A stretch of DNA of 64,000 nucleotides, taken from positions 35,005 through 99,004 of the forward strand of contig CAJTSL010000008.1 of assembly GCA_910578845.1 (NCBI GenBank). Direction: 5' to 3'. The position numbers and the translations under genes were made by a program. A model generated the notes under the pieces. The model was not told where the DNA came from. It made no database searches and worked only from the letters and a program-made list of their open reading frames with translations. The stretch comes from an uncultured Lachnospiraceae bacterium (lineage in GTDB: Bacteria > Bacillota > Clostridia > Lachnospirales > Lachnospiraceae). Positions 8,271-17,064 of this stretch are shown piece by piece. The first letter of the stretch is position 1. The number at the start of each line of letters is the position of its first letter.

Positions 8271-11024
8271 ATGAACGATACGATTAACAGGTATCTGGCG
8301 ATATTATGTTACCCTTTTGCATCTCTGGATTTCTTCTTGGAAGACTATCTGGAGAACATCATCCGCGAGGAACGGACGGAAAATAGATGCAAGCGGGCAA
8401 AAGAGCGGCTGCAAGAAGCCATGATAGAGCATATGCAGGAGAGCTGTAGCGTGTATTCCTATGATGAAGCGTATATGTATCTGGAGAAATGCTATTTGCA
8501 TGATATAAGGACAAAGAGATACCGGAAGGCATCTTCTCTGTATCTGGATTGTCTGGAGAAAATCGTGCGTTCTATGATATCGCAAAGGGACGGTAAGATT
8601 GCGTTCAAATATTGGGAGAACAGGAGCGATGAAGGGTTCCTTGGCGGGTTTGGCGATGCCAATAAAATATTCTTATTCCATGGCATGAACATGCATATCC
8701 CATTGGACTTTCTGATCATGCTCTATATGGCGCAGAATGAGGAGAACCATATCGGTAATCTGCAACATTATTATAACCAGATTGAGATTGCGGACCAACA
8801 GCTAGCTGCCATATTGCAATCAGGCGTCGCGGAGAATCACTTACATAAAGGGGTGTCGGTATCCTTTTTTGAAATCTGGGAGGCTTTCATGCTTCCCCTA
8901 AACCGCGATTCTATCGCGGCTATTAAGAGAAGCGATCTTTCCTTGGGCAATAACAGGATAAGGACGGGAGAAGTTCTTTTCTTCATCCTGGTGGCGGGAA
9001 TCGTCCGTATTTTCCTTGCGCTTGCGCTACAGGGGAGCCAGTGGAACGATTGGGATGATGCGTTAAATGAGCTTGTGAACCGTTTCATAGACGGGAAGGG
9101 GCTGCGGGACTTTTACCAGGAGCGCTGGGGAGGCAGGGAAGAGACAGAAAAGAAGAACGTATGGAATGAAGTTCTCTCTTACTGCCAGGAAAAGTGGGAT
9201 AGGGTATTGGAGATATTGCCTAAGCAGACGGAAGAACGTTCGCTGATCCGGGAGATTTTCCGTGTGCCGGAACAAATGTATACCGCAGACGAGCTGATCC
9301 TTCTGTTCTACGGGATGCGGTATTTCAGGGAGCATGTCCGGCAGCAGGAAAACGAGGATGAAAGGATTTACAGGGACAAAGAGCGCACGGTGAAGTGTCT
9401 TCTGCAATACCTACGGATTAAGAATTATGTATTTGGCTGTACCGTGCAGAAGAAGAACATACGGGGGCTTGACTATTTCCAGAAAGAATATTACCAAAAG
9501 GATGCAAAGCTAAACCGTTTCTATGCTGCGGTTTTAAGCAGCCTATATCATAAGAAGACCAAAGTCGCCTATTGGGAACAGGCGATGCGCAAGCAGTTCC
9601 AGAACCGTGATCTGAAGAAAATTGAGTTTCGGACGTCAATAGATGACAATGAGTCGGTATTCCGTAAGAATGTAAGAGATTTCTTAGAGGCGTACCATAA
9701 CGTCATCTGGAAAGATTATTGTCGTGAAGAGAAAATGCCTTTTGGCGAGGCGGGCTACGATAGGGTCTGCCGTACCTTTCCCCGTGTGGGGCTGGTCTTT
9801 CATCTGCTCAAATGTGAAGATAAAACGGTTCCGTTCAAATGCTTCTTGGACGGGGTAGAGGATAAGGAAAAGTTGCAGTTCGGCGTTTTGGAAGAGCAGT
9901 ATGTGGAGCAGATCCGGATCATGAACAAGCTGCGTGATGAAGTGAGAGGACTTGACCGTTATATCGTGGGGCTTGATGCGGCGAGCATCGAAAGCGCGAC
10001 GCCCGTATGGGTCTTTGTGAAAGCTTATGAGAGGGCAAGAGACAGTACGATCGAGACGATAGGATATGGGGAAGACAGGCGGCAGAGCCTGCGCTTCACC
10101 TTCCATGCGGGAGAGGATTTCAGGCATATGTTATCGGGCCTGCGCAGGGTGGATGAAGCCATCACGTTTTTGAAGTTCCATGCAGGAGACCGGATTGGGC
10201 ATGGCACTGTGCTGGGGATTTCGCCTGAGCATTGGTGGCGTCATAATCCTTTCGTTGTAATGCCAAGGAGCGAAGCGCTGGATAATTATATATGGGCATA
10301 TTATGTATTGAGCAGGGATACCGTGGAGTGCAGCTCTACCTTGCTGGCCTATTTGGAGAGAAGGGTCTATGAGCTTGCCAAAGGGATTTATGGGAAAGCG
10401 CAAAATATTTCCTTGCAGGTGTTGGTGGAAGGTTATCTGAAACTGTTTGACGATAAGAGAGAGTGCTCTAATAGATGCATAGAAGCAAAAGACGTCGGCT
10501 TTTGTCAGGCGGTCAGGGATGACACATGCGATGAGGTGTTATGGAATGGAGAAAAGATTGCGCTTTCACGGCATTGCAAGAAGTTTCTCACGCAGATGGA
10601 ATGCCCGATTCACTATGAAGTGACGAAACAGGATATCCTGATCACGGAAATGCTACAGAACATATTGCGTAAGAAACTGAGCAGGGACGGTATTATCGTG
10701 GAAGTGAACCCGTCTTCGAATATCGCCATCGGAGAGGTGGATAAGATAACGGAGAACCAGATTTACCAATTGAACGTACCGGACGGGGAAGACAATGTCA
10801 TGGTCTGCATCAATTCCGATGACCCTACTGTATTCCATACCAATGTATCGAACGAATTGGCATACATCTATTATGGGATGCTGCGCAATGGTGCGGGCAG
10901 GGAGACTGCGCTTGCCTGGATCGACAAGATCCGGGAGTGTGGCATCAAAGCCTCCTTTTTACAGGAAGAAGAGACGGAGCAGCAAATCTATGAGGATCTG
11001 AGGAGGATCTTAAAAATGCTTTAG
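8271..11024 (+). CDS. rdrB: RdrB-like divergent adenosine deaminase of RADAR
   Basis: The 917-residue protein holds all the metal and catalytic motifs of adenosine deaminases, spread over a much longer chain than the usual 330-350 residues. These are NHLHKG (His190, His192), FHAGED (His612, Glu615), RIGHG (His644), and INSDDP (Asp850, Asp851), plus the PSSN motif just before the last. Large inserts, especially between the first and second motifs, match RdrB, which builds a hollow shell and deaminates adenosine in RNA or nucleotides (ATP/dATP to ITP/dITP in later reports). An intact site predicts an active enzyme. The ATG at 8271 is chosen over 8256 because GGAGG at 8258-8262 is 8 bp upstream and overlaps the earlier ATG. 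A 13-bp hairpin follows the stop. No rdrC or SLATT-like accessory gene is adjacent. Confidence 0.9.
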   Translation: MNDTINRYLAILCYPFASLDFFLEDYLENIIREERTENRCKRAKERLQEAMIEHMQESCSVYSYDEAYMYLEKCYLHDIRTKRYRKASSLYLDCLEKIVRSMISQRDGKIAFKYWENRSDEGFLGGFGDANKIFLFHGMNMHIPLDFLIMLYMAQNEENHIGNLQHYYNQIEIADQQLAAILQSGVAENHLHKGVSVSFFEIWEAFMLPLNRDSIAAIKRSDLSLGNNRIRTGEVLFFILVAGIVRIFLALALQGSQWNDWDDALNELVNRFIDGKGLRDFYQERWGGREETEKKNVWNEVLSYCQEKWDRVLEILPKQTEERSLIREIFRVPEQMYTADELILLFYGMRYFREHVRQQENEDERIYRDKERTVKCLLQYLRIKNYVFGCTVQKKNIRGLDYFQKEYYQKDAKLNRFYAAVLSSLYHKKTKVAYWEQAMRKQFQNRDLKKIEFRTSIDDNESVFRKNVRDFLEAYHNVIWKDYCREEKMPFGEAGYDRVCRTFPRVGLVFHLLKCEDKTVPFKCFLDGVEDKEKLQFGVLEEQYVEQIRIMNKLRDEVRGLDRYIVGLDAASIESATPVWVFVKAYERARDSTIETIGYGEDRRQSLRFTFHAGEDFRHMLSGLRRVDEAITFLKFHAGDRIGHGTVLGISPEHWWRHNPFVVMPRSEALDNYIWAYYVLSRDTVECSSTLLAYLERRVYELAKGIYGKAQNISLQVLVEGYLKLFDDKRECSNRCIEAKDVGFCQAVRDDTCDEVLWNGEKIALSRHCKKFLTQMECPIHYEVTKQDILITEMLQNILRKKLSRDGIIVEVNPSSNIAIGEVDKITENQIYQLNVPDGEDNVMVCINSDDPTVFHTNVSNELAYIYYGMLRNGAGRETALAWIDKIRECGIKASFLQEEETEQQIYEDLRRILKML

Positions 11025-11025
11025 G

Positions 11026-11058
11026 CAAACCTGCAATTACCGTACAATTGCAGGTTTG
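11026..11058. terminator. 13-bp perfect hairpin after rdrB
   Basis: Arms 11026-11038 and 11046-11058 pair perfectly around a 7-nt loop, one base after the rdrB stop codon. On the plus strand no U-tract follows. On the minus strand a T5 run appears about 9 nt beyond the stem. It may be a weak terminator in either direction or a 3'-end-protecting hairpin at this convergent junction. Confidence 0.55.
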
Positions 11059-11249
11059 ATAAAAGTCAGTTCATGGGGAGCGTCGGGGTGGTTCGTCCGA
11101 AATACGAGCTGTAGGGCAAGCCGCTTCCCGAGCAGCCCTGTCGGGACATTGGCGGTGATGATGCGGCCGGAGACGTTACGGTATTCGTCCGTGTTGTCAA
11201 ATCCGGTCAGCGTGACGGGGCATATAGAGAAAGCGCTGCTTACGACCAT
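11037..11249 (-). CDS. Possible small ORF just after the GHKL kinase
   Basis: Seventy residues from an ATG at 11249 have an ordinary amino-acid mix and codon use, unlike the shadow frames on the other strand. The ORF lies in the same frame as the upstream kinase, and the frame stays open from the kinase stop codon to this ATG. No good ribosome-binding site is visible before the ATG. It could be a small coupled gene, the remnant of a longer gene, or chance. Its stop codon falls in the loop of the 13-bp hairpin. I recognise no family. Confidence 0.35.
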   Translation of the reverse strand: MVVSSAFSICPVTLTGFDNTDEYRNVSGRIITANVPTGLLGKRLALQLVFRTNHPDAPHELTFIKPAIVR

Positions 11250-11282
11250 CGGATGAGAAGCCGGCAGTGCGGAAATGGCTGC

Positions 11283-12569
11283 CTAGAATATGATCCTGAG
11301 CCGGAACCATCCGTTCTCTTGTGTAAACGTATAAAATGCATTGTTCTTGCGGCAGAAGGCAGCAATGGAACGTGTACCGATGCCGTGCTGCTCATCTTCT
11401 GTTATCGGGAGGCCGTCATCAGAAAATGCGATTGTCTCAAAGCACGGATTGGAAATCTCTAGCATGAGCTGCGGCTTATCAATGCATTTACAGATGATCT
11501 TACGCTGTTCTTTTGGCAGCTTGCGGCAGTAGGCGATGGCGTTTTCCAAGGCGTTAGCGAATACGCAGGAAAGCTCCGCGGAATCGACGGGCAGAGAGTC
11601 AGGGATACACAGATAGGTCTCTAGCACAATGTCCGCCGTCGCAGCCTGCCCGAGATAAGAGGACAGGGTAGCGTTTAGGATCGGTTCTTTGCAATAATGT
11701 TTCGTTTCCTGCAAAGGAAAGAAAGATATAAAATGATTAATATAATCGAGAGCGGCGCTTGTGTTGCCGCTTTCGATTAAAGACGAAAGCACCTGGAGCT
11801 TATGGCGGGCATCATGCCTGTCAATTTTTTTCTTCTCTTCAATAGCCATGTCTTCGGCTACTTTTTCCTTTAAATTATTGACTTGGTATTCTAAAAGCAC
11901 CCGGTTATAACTCGTAATCTGAAATTGATATTGCATGGACAGATATTGGAAGATTGCGAAATAGATAATCAATATGACCGTCCCGAGCAGATAGATCAAG
12001 ACAACGCTGGACGGGCTCTGCGTATAGGGCTTGGGATAGAAAGCGATGGTCACGGAAAGGAGCATGAGGGAACAGGGGACAAGCGAGAGAATGCCCCAGC
12101 CGTTCCTGGCAATGGAAATAAGGCGCATAAAAGGTTTCCTTAAGAACATGATTTCCGCCAGGATGACAATCAGGTAAGCTATGACCCGGAGAATAAAATC
12201 GCATAAAATCGTACCGTTGATCGCCGTATTCAACAGCGTTATGCTCGCCGCAATGTATAAGGAGAAAAGAATTTGCGTCGCATGATTGAAAACGGCTCTC
12301 GCAGGCTGGCTTTTTGCCAGTTTGTAGATAAGGAAGATTGCAGGGAAGGAAATCGTGAACAAAAATATCCGCATAAAGAACAGATAGCCGGCGAAATAAA
12401 TAATGGCAGCAGTAGAAACCGTGACATAGACAAGGAAAACGGAAATGATGCATATGACTTTCTTCATATCGTACCGGAACTTGGAAGTGGTGCATATCAT
12501 GCCGAAAGAACCGATTACGGTTATCAGTGCTTTTATTAAGGAATAGGGGAAATTATTTTCAAATAACAT
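11283..12569 (-). CDS. Agr-like GHKL sensor histidine kinase
   Basis: The 428-residue protein has about seven hydrophobic segments in residues 9-210, then a coiled coil and the RHDARH motif with probable phospho-acceptor His252. The N-box NALENAIAYC and the G-box GIGTRSI follow near the C-terminus. This is the AgrC/ComD architecture, a membrane sensor for peptides or other small signals that phosphorylates a LytTR regulator. The start overlaps the end of the regulator gene by 11 bp and has GGAGG 8 bp upstream, so the two are translationally coupled. No agrB- or agrD-like gene is nearby, so the signal may be made elsewhere or the kinase may respond to something else. Confidence 0.88.
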   Translation of the reverse strand: MLFENNFPYSLIKALITVIGSFGMICTTSKFRYDMKKVICIISVFLVYVTVSTAAIIYFAGYLFFMRIFLFTISFPAIFLIYKLAKSQPARAVFNHATQILFSLYIAASITLLNTAINGTILCDFILRVIAYLIVILAEIMFLRKPFMRLISIARNGWGILSLVPCSLMLLSVTIAFYPKPYTQSPSSVVLIYLLGTVILIIYFAIFQYLSMQYQFQITSYNRVLLEYQVNNLKEKVAEDMAIEEKKKIDRHDARHKLQVLSSLIESGNTSAALDYINHFISFFPLQETKHYCKEPILNATLSSYLGQAATADIVLETYLCIPDSLPVDSAELSCVFANALENAIAYCRKLPKEQRKIICKCIDKPQLMLEISNPCFETIAFSDDGLPITEDEQHGIGTRSIAAFCRKNNAFYTFTQENGWFRLRIIF

Positions 12570-13305
12570 GGCAATTGCCTCCGTTTAGCCAGTAATCTGC
12601 CCATTGCGATTTTACCGTTTCATACATGCGCCGGGGAACCGGTATATGGATCTTGTCCGAGATGATTAAATCGGACCTGGTGACTTCTGTTACATGATAA
12701 AGGTTCACGACATAAGAAGAACCAACGAGAATGAGGCCGTTATGTATCAACATCGGAGCGGCTGCATTTTTAAACGTATCGTTAAAAGACACGCTGTTAA
12801 TGGATGTGTCGTTGCTCATATAGTAAGAGATGACCCTGCCGTTGCGCTCTGCATATCGGATGTCCCTGACGGGGAGCATACGGATAGAATCCGGCGTTTT
12901 GATGGAGATGACTTCCCGCATGGCTTGGCGGAAATAGGTAACCGCTTTGTCCAGGACGGGGAAAAGCTGTTTGTCTATAATCGGCTTTAAGAGATAGTGA
13001 AAGGCCTCGATATGATAGGATTCTACCGCAAATTCGGAGGAGGAAGTCAGAAAGACAATCATCCCCGTATCGCCCCTGTCCCGTAACATATGTCCTAACT
13101 GTATGCCGTCTAAGTTAGGCATGATGATATCTAACAGATACAGATCAAAACCACCGCTTTCTTCGATTTGGTTTAAAAGTTCTTTGCCGGAGGAGAAAAC
13201 GGAAAGAGAGAAAGTAAAATCCGGCTTTGTCAGTTTATAGGTTTGTAGCATTTCTGCAATGGATCTGCAATACGCTTCTTCGTCATCACATATGGCAATC
13301 CGCAT
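12559..13305 (-). CDS. LytTR-family response regulator
   Basis: A receiver domain (acidic CDDEE start, phospho-acceptor Asp59 in YLLDIIMPNLDG, Lys in YLLKP) is followed by a LytTR DNA-binding domain at about residues 130-240 with the typical RDIRYAERNGRVISYY signature. This is the AgrA/VirR type, which binds pairs of direct repeats upstream of promoters. The start at 13305 is chosen because GGAGGC at 13317-13312 lies 6 bp upstream; a longer frame to 13347 lacks such a site. The partner kinase overlaps the 3' end. The promoter at 13338-13366 with repeats at 13372-13403 suggests autoregulation. Confidence 0.92.
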   Translation of the reverse strand: MRIAICDDEEAYCRSIAEMLQTYKLTKPDFTFSLSVFSSGKELLNQIEESGGFDLYLLDIIMPNLDGIQLGHMLRDRGDTGMIVFLTSSSEFAVESYHIEAFHYLLKPIIDKQLFPVLDKAVTYFRQAMREVISIKTPDSIRMLPVRDIRYAERNGRVISYYMSNDTSINSVSFNDTFKNAAAPMLIHNGLILVGSSYVVNLYHVTEVTRSDLIISDKIHIPVPRRMYETVKSQWADYWLNGGNCHVI

Positions 13306-13337
13306 TTTTTTGCCTCCTACATGGTTTTTCGCTAATA

Positions 13338-13366
13338 AGTCTAACAAAAATAGGAATGTGTGTCAA
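13338..13366 (-). promoter_or_regulatory. Sigma-A promoter of the LytTR/GHKL operon
   Basis: On the minus strand TTGACA (13366-13361) and TAGACT (13343-13338) are separated by 17 bp. Transcription would begin about 30 bp before the regulator's ATG. Confidence 0.75.
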
Positions 13367-13371
13367 GACAG

Positions 13372-13403
13372 CCAAATTTACAAAAAAACATACCAAATTT
13401 ACA
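13372..13403 (-). promoter_or_regulatory. Paired direct repeat, likely LytTR operator
   Basis: The 11-bp sequence TGTAAATTTGG occurs twice, at 13382-13372 and 13403-13393 on the minus strand, 21 bp apart (two helical turns). It ends 5 bp upstream of the -35. LytTR regulators bind two direct repeats phased by about 21 bp in this position. It also lies about 165 bp upstream of the divergent chemoreceptor, so shared control is possible. Confidence 0.55.
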
Positions 13404-13566
13404 ATTTTTCTTGCAACAGCGACTTTTTTTGATAAAATTTCTTTGCGCCGCCAAGGGATGCAGCGCTTTTCTTTCTAGAGTTTATTTATGGCATATAAGA
13501 TGTTATGTGAGAAAGTGTTATGCAAGAGCAAGAGAACAAGAAAATTAGGAAAAGGGGCATATGGTC

Positions 13567-15573
13567 ATGAAAAGAACAATAAAAGGGAAATTGACAATCA
13601 GCGTGCTGTGTATGGTTGCAGCCAGTATCTTGTTTACGGCAATTGGCATTGTTATCGTGGCGGGGAGGCGTCTTTTAAGAGACCAGACGGAGGCCTTACA
13701 ATTATATGCGGACAAATACGCAGAGGAAATCAATACATGGATTGAGAATGAGAAAATGCTTGCCAAGGGAACAGCCAACTGCATAGCGGCATCTGGCAAT
13801 AGGGAGGAAGAAGCCATTCAAGCTGTCTTAGACACCTATGCTGCCGGAAGGGGAGAGCTTTTGAACCTGTACTGTGGGACGAAGGATAGCGCATTTATCC
13901 AGTCCAATAAGGAAGCAGCGATACCGGAAGGCTATGACCCGGTAACGCGCGGCTGGTATCAACAGGCAGCGGCTACGGGAGCGGGAAGCGTGATTGTGAC
14001 AGACCCATATTGGGATGTCCTGACGAACCAGATGTGTACGACGATTGCCTCGCCAATTTACATAGAGGGTGAGCTATGTGCGGTAATCGGTTTAGATGTT
14101 ACGTTAGCAACTGTGACGGATCTGACGGCGAGCATCGACTTTGCAGACGGCGTATATGGCTTCCTGGTAGACAGTAACGGGAAGTATATTGCGCACCGGA
14201 ATAAAGACTATGAGCCCTCAGAAGAGTCGGCGCTTGCTGTTTCGGACATCATGCCCGGTTTGGAGGAATTGCTGAAGGGACAGGGGCAGAAGGTCATTGA
14301 ATTGACTGATTATGATGACAGCCAATGTTATTTTGCGGTAGCGGGGATTGACGGATGCGGTTGGAACATGGGTGTGGTCGTGCCAACAGCTAATGTCAGC
14401 CAGTCTTTGTTTACCATGGTTATGGTCACGGCAGTGATTGCGTTAGTCATCATCCTGTTGGTGGCTGTTATCATGACGGGAATGATCGGAAGGCTGCTAG
14501 CGCCTATCCAGACACTGAAACAGTTTGCATCCGGCGATTTCTCCGAGAATGCCATCATAGAAAAGGGAATCCCCAAGCGTTACAAAGACGAGACAGAGCA
14601 GATTAGGACAGCGACAACTGAGGTAAAGCAACAGATCAGGGGCATTATCCTGAATACGAAGAGGGAGGCGGGCAGCATAGGGACCATCGCGGAAGACACT
14701 TCTTCTAAGATGATGGAGCTAACGAATGATATCTCCGGTATTGCCGATGCAAGCGTGCAGGTATTAGAGCAAACGACGCGAGCCAAAGAACTTGCCGAGA
14801 GCATCAAGCGAAACGGAGAAGAGCTTAGCGGTGTCGTTGAAAGCGTAGCAGGAAAAGCCGGAAAGGCAGCCGAGCAGTCGGCGGACATTGTAGAGAGGGC
14901 AGGCATGCAACATCAGAATTCTAAAGATTCCAGCAAGGAAGCAGTCACATTATACCAAGAGACAAAAGATGAACTGGAACAAGCGATTACGGACAGCCAG
15001 AGAGTGCAGGAAATTGATACGCTGACGGAAGAAATCCTTTCTATTAGTTCACAGACGAATCTTCTGGCGCTCAACGCCAGTATCGAAGCGGCAAGAGCAG
15101 GAGAGGCAGGAAAAGGGTTTGCAGTTGTAGCGGATGAGATCAGGCAGCTTGCAGACCATTCCAAAGAAGCGGTAGACAAAATCCGTAAGGTCACGGAGAG
15201 CGTCATGGATAATGTTACGTTCCTTGCCGAAAGTTCTAGGAAACTATTAGAATTCATGAATGGGAAAGTCATGAGGGATTATGAAGCAATGACAAAGCTT
15301 GCGGGAATGTATGAGAAAGATGCGGCATTTTATAGCGATATCTCTATCGATCTGGAAGTAGCGTCAGAAGAGATGAGCGCCAGCATTCTGGAAATCAATG
15401 AGTCGATTGCCTCAATTGCCTCGCTTGTGGGAGAGATTGCGGATTATATGCAGAAAATGAAAGCCTCAGCGAAGAATTCTGATGAGAATTCCAAGGCGGT
15501 TCTTGACCAGATGGAAGAACTGTTCCGATTAAGCGGAATCTTAAACCAGACAGTGGCAGCTTTTAAAGTATAA
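13567..15573 (+). CDS. Chemoreceptor with a dCache domain carrying the amino-acid-binding motif
   Basis: The protein has about 668 residues: TM1 at about 10-30, a dCache sensor at about 35-270, TM2 at about 278-302, a HAMP-like linker and a methyl-accepting signalling domain with the tip SSQTNLLALNASIEAARAGE. The sensor contains YDPVTRGWY (Tyr123, Arg128, Trp130, Tyr131), the spacing of the dCache_1AA amino-acid motif, and a GLD Asp at 177 as its distal partner. It therefore probably senses an amino acid or related amine. ATG 13567 is preferred over 13561 because GGGG at 13554-13557 is 9 bp away rather than 3. The GGDEF gene follows after 21 bp. Confidence 0.9.
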   Translation: MKRTIKGKLTISVLCMVAASILFTAIGIVIVAGRRLLRDQTEALQLYADKYAEEINTWIENEKMLAKGTANCIAASGNREEEAIQAVLDTYAAGRGELLNLYCGTKDSAFIQSNKEAAIPEGYDPVTRGWYQQAAATGAGSVIVTDPYWDVLTNQMCTTIASPIYIEGELCAVIGLDVTLATVTDLTASIDFADGVYGFLVDSNGKYIAHRNKDYEPSEESALAVSDIMPGLEELLKGQGQKVIELTDYDDSQCYFAVAGIDGCGWNMGVVVPTANVSQSLFTMVMVTAVIALVIILLVAVIMTGMIGRLLAPIQTLKQFASGDFSENAIIEKGIPKRYKDETEQIRTATTEVKQQIRGIILNTKREAGSIGTIAEDTSSKMMELTNDISGIADASVQVLEQTTRAKELAESIKRNGEELSGVVESVAGKAGKAAEQSADIVERAGMQHQNSKDSSKEAVTLYQETKDELEQAITDSQRVQEIDTLTEEILSISSQTNLLALNASIEAARAGEAGKGFAVVADEIRQLADHSKEAVDKIRKVTESVMDNVTFLAESSRKLLEFMNGKVMRDYEAMTKLAGMYEKDAAFYSDISIDLEVASEEMSASILEINESIASIASLVGEIADYMQKMKASAKNSDENSKAVLDQMEELFRLSGILNQTVAAFKV

Positions 15574-15594
15574 AAGACATGAGGGGGTACAGGT

Positions 15595-16926
15595 ATGAAA
15601 GAGACAAAGATGTGGGAAATTTACGAAAGGCTGCATGAAATTGTATGTGTGGTAGACGTGGAAAATCATGAATTGATATATGTAAACCAAAGGGCATGTG
15701 AATTATATGATATTGAGGACAGAGAGCAGATCAAAGGAAAGAAGTGCTATGAAGTGCTGATGAGGAGTTTGGCGCCCTGTGCCATTTGCAATAATAACAA
15801 ATTGTGTACCGGCGCTTTTCTGGAGGAGGTACGCTATAATCCGGTTGTCAAGAAAAAACTGGCTATCAAAGACACCATTGTGGAAGAGGATGGGAAAAAA
15901 TACCGTTTTGAGCTGGCGGTAGATTTGAGTGCATATGAGCTGGACGGAGCAGGTAATGAAGATAAAGAAGCTATGGTCAATGAGGGGCTACGGATTTCAC
16001 TGGCAGCAACGACACCAGAAGAATCCATTCTTGCTTTGTTAGAATACTTGGGACTGTCGTTGCATAGTGGCAGGGCATATATTTTCGAAGAAACCAGGAA
16101 AGGGATGTTGGACAATACCTATGAATGGTGTGCCAATAGTATGGCGACACATAAAGAGAACTTACAGGGGATCCCCAGGGAGGTCGTAGCTTCCTGGTAT
16201 CAGAAATTCTTAAAAGGGGAAAATATCGTGATCAAAGATATAGAAAGCGTCCGGGAGAGCGAACCCATGATCTATGAATATCTGGCGCCACAGAGTATCC
16301 GCTCGTTGGTCGTCAGTCCTTTGATGAACGAAGGCAGGGTGATTGGCTTTTATGGCGTGGACAACCCGCCGGAGAAGTCTTTGCAGCATATCATGACACT
16401 GTTGCAGATATTGGGGCATTTTATTGTCTCCCTGCTCCATAGGAGGAATCACGTGCGCCGGTTAGAGGAACTCTGCTTCCAGGATAGACTGACAGGAATC
16501 GGGAACCGGCATGCCATGAACGAATATCTGGATAAGATGAAGAGCCGGAAGAGTGTAGGCGTTTTATATTGTGATGTCATGGGACTGAAACAGATGAATG
16601 ATACGAAAGGACATCGGGAAGGCGATCTTTTGTTAGTCCGTGCAAGTGAATGTTTGCGCAAGGCATTCGGGGAGTATCCGCTCTTCCGTATCGGCGGTGA
16701 CGAATTTCTCGCCCTGTGCGAAGGAATGACACAAGAAGAGTTAATGCGCAGCGTAAATCTTCTGCGGGAAGAGATGCGTGAGAAAGATGCACTGATGGCG
16801 CTTGGCAGTGCATGGCATGCAGCAGGGATCTATGACATAGAACAATTGATCAGGAAGGCCGATAGCCGTATGTATGAGGACAAACGTGCCTGGTATGAAA
16901 ATAGCCGCGACAGGCGGCGGGTTTAG
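15595..16926 (+). CDS. PAS-GAF-GGDEF diguanylate cyclase
   Basis: In 443 residues the order is a PAS-like domain (about 5-115) with cysteines at 51, 62, 65 and 71, a GAF domain (about 125-285), and a GGDEF domain (about 290-435). The active site is intact: DRLTGIGNR, the metal Asp of YCDVMGLKQMND, and GGDEF at 367-371. It should make c-di-GMP from two GTP in the cytoplasm. No RxxD inhibitory site precedes GGDEF, so product inhibition is probably absent. The cysteine cluster in the PAS domain may hold a metal or sense redox state. The gene is 21 bp after the amino-acid-type chemoreceptor and probably co-transcribed with it, linking that signal to c-di-GMP. Confidence 0.88.
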   Translation: MKETKMWEIYERLHEIVCVVDVENHELIYVNQRACELYDIEDREQIKGKKCYEVLMRSLAPCAICNNNKLCTGAFLEEVRYNPVVKKKLAIKDTIVEEDGKKYRFELAVDLSAYELDGAGNEDKEAMVNEGLRISLAATTPEESILALLEYLGLSLHSGRAYIFEETRKGMLDNTYEWCANSMATHKENLQGIPREVVASWYQKFLKGENIVIKDIESVRESEPMIYEYLAPQSIRSLVVSPLMNEGRVIGFYGVDNPPEKSLQHIMTLLQILGHFIVSLLHRRNHVRRLEELCFQDRLTGIGNRHAMNEYLDKMKSRKSVGVLYCDVMGLKQMNDTKGHREGDLLLVRASECLRKAFGEYPLFRIGGDEFLALCEGMTQEELMRSVNLLREEMREKDALMALGSAWHAAGIYDIEQLIRKADSRMYEDKRAWYENSRDRRRV

Positions 16927-17064
16927 ATTGGAAAATCAAGCAAAAAGCGCTTTACTCTTATTTTGCTATCAGGTATGATTAGAGTGCATGATGTAGCTGT
17001 CAATAACACAAAACATCGTAAGCTCATGCACGAAATAACTCTTTTTGTGGAGGGGGGAGCCGTG

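Noticed and set aside
11905..12495. 196-residue minus-strand frame inside the kinase gene
   Set aside because: It is a shifted frame within the clear GHKL kinase, rich in His and Cys as shadows often are.
13433..13460. Sigma-28 motility promoter before the dCache chemoreceptor
   Set aside because: A TAAA occurs but the distal element does not match GCCGATAT well enough.
13488..13745. 85-residue plus-strand frame overlapping the dCache chemoreceptor start
   Set aside because: It runs out of frame into the chemoreceptor coding region and has no ribosome site or motif.
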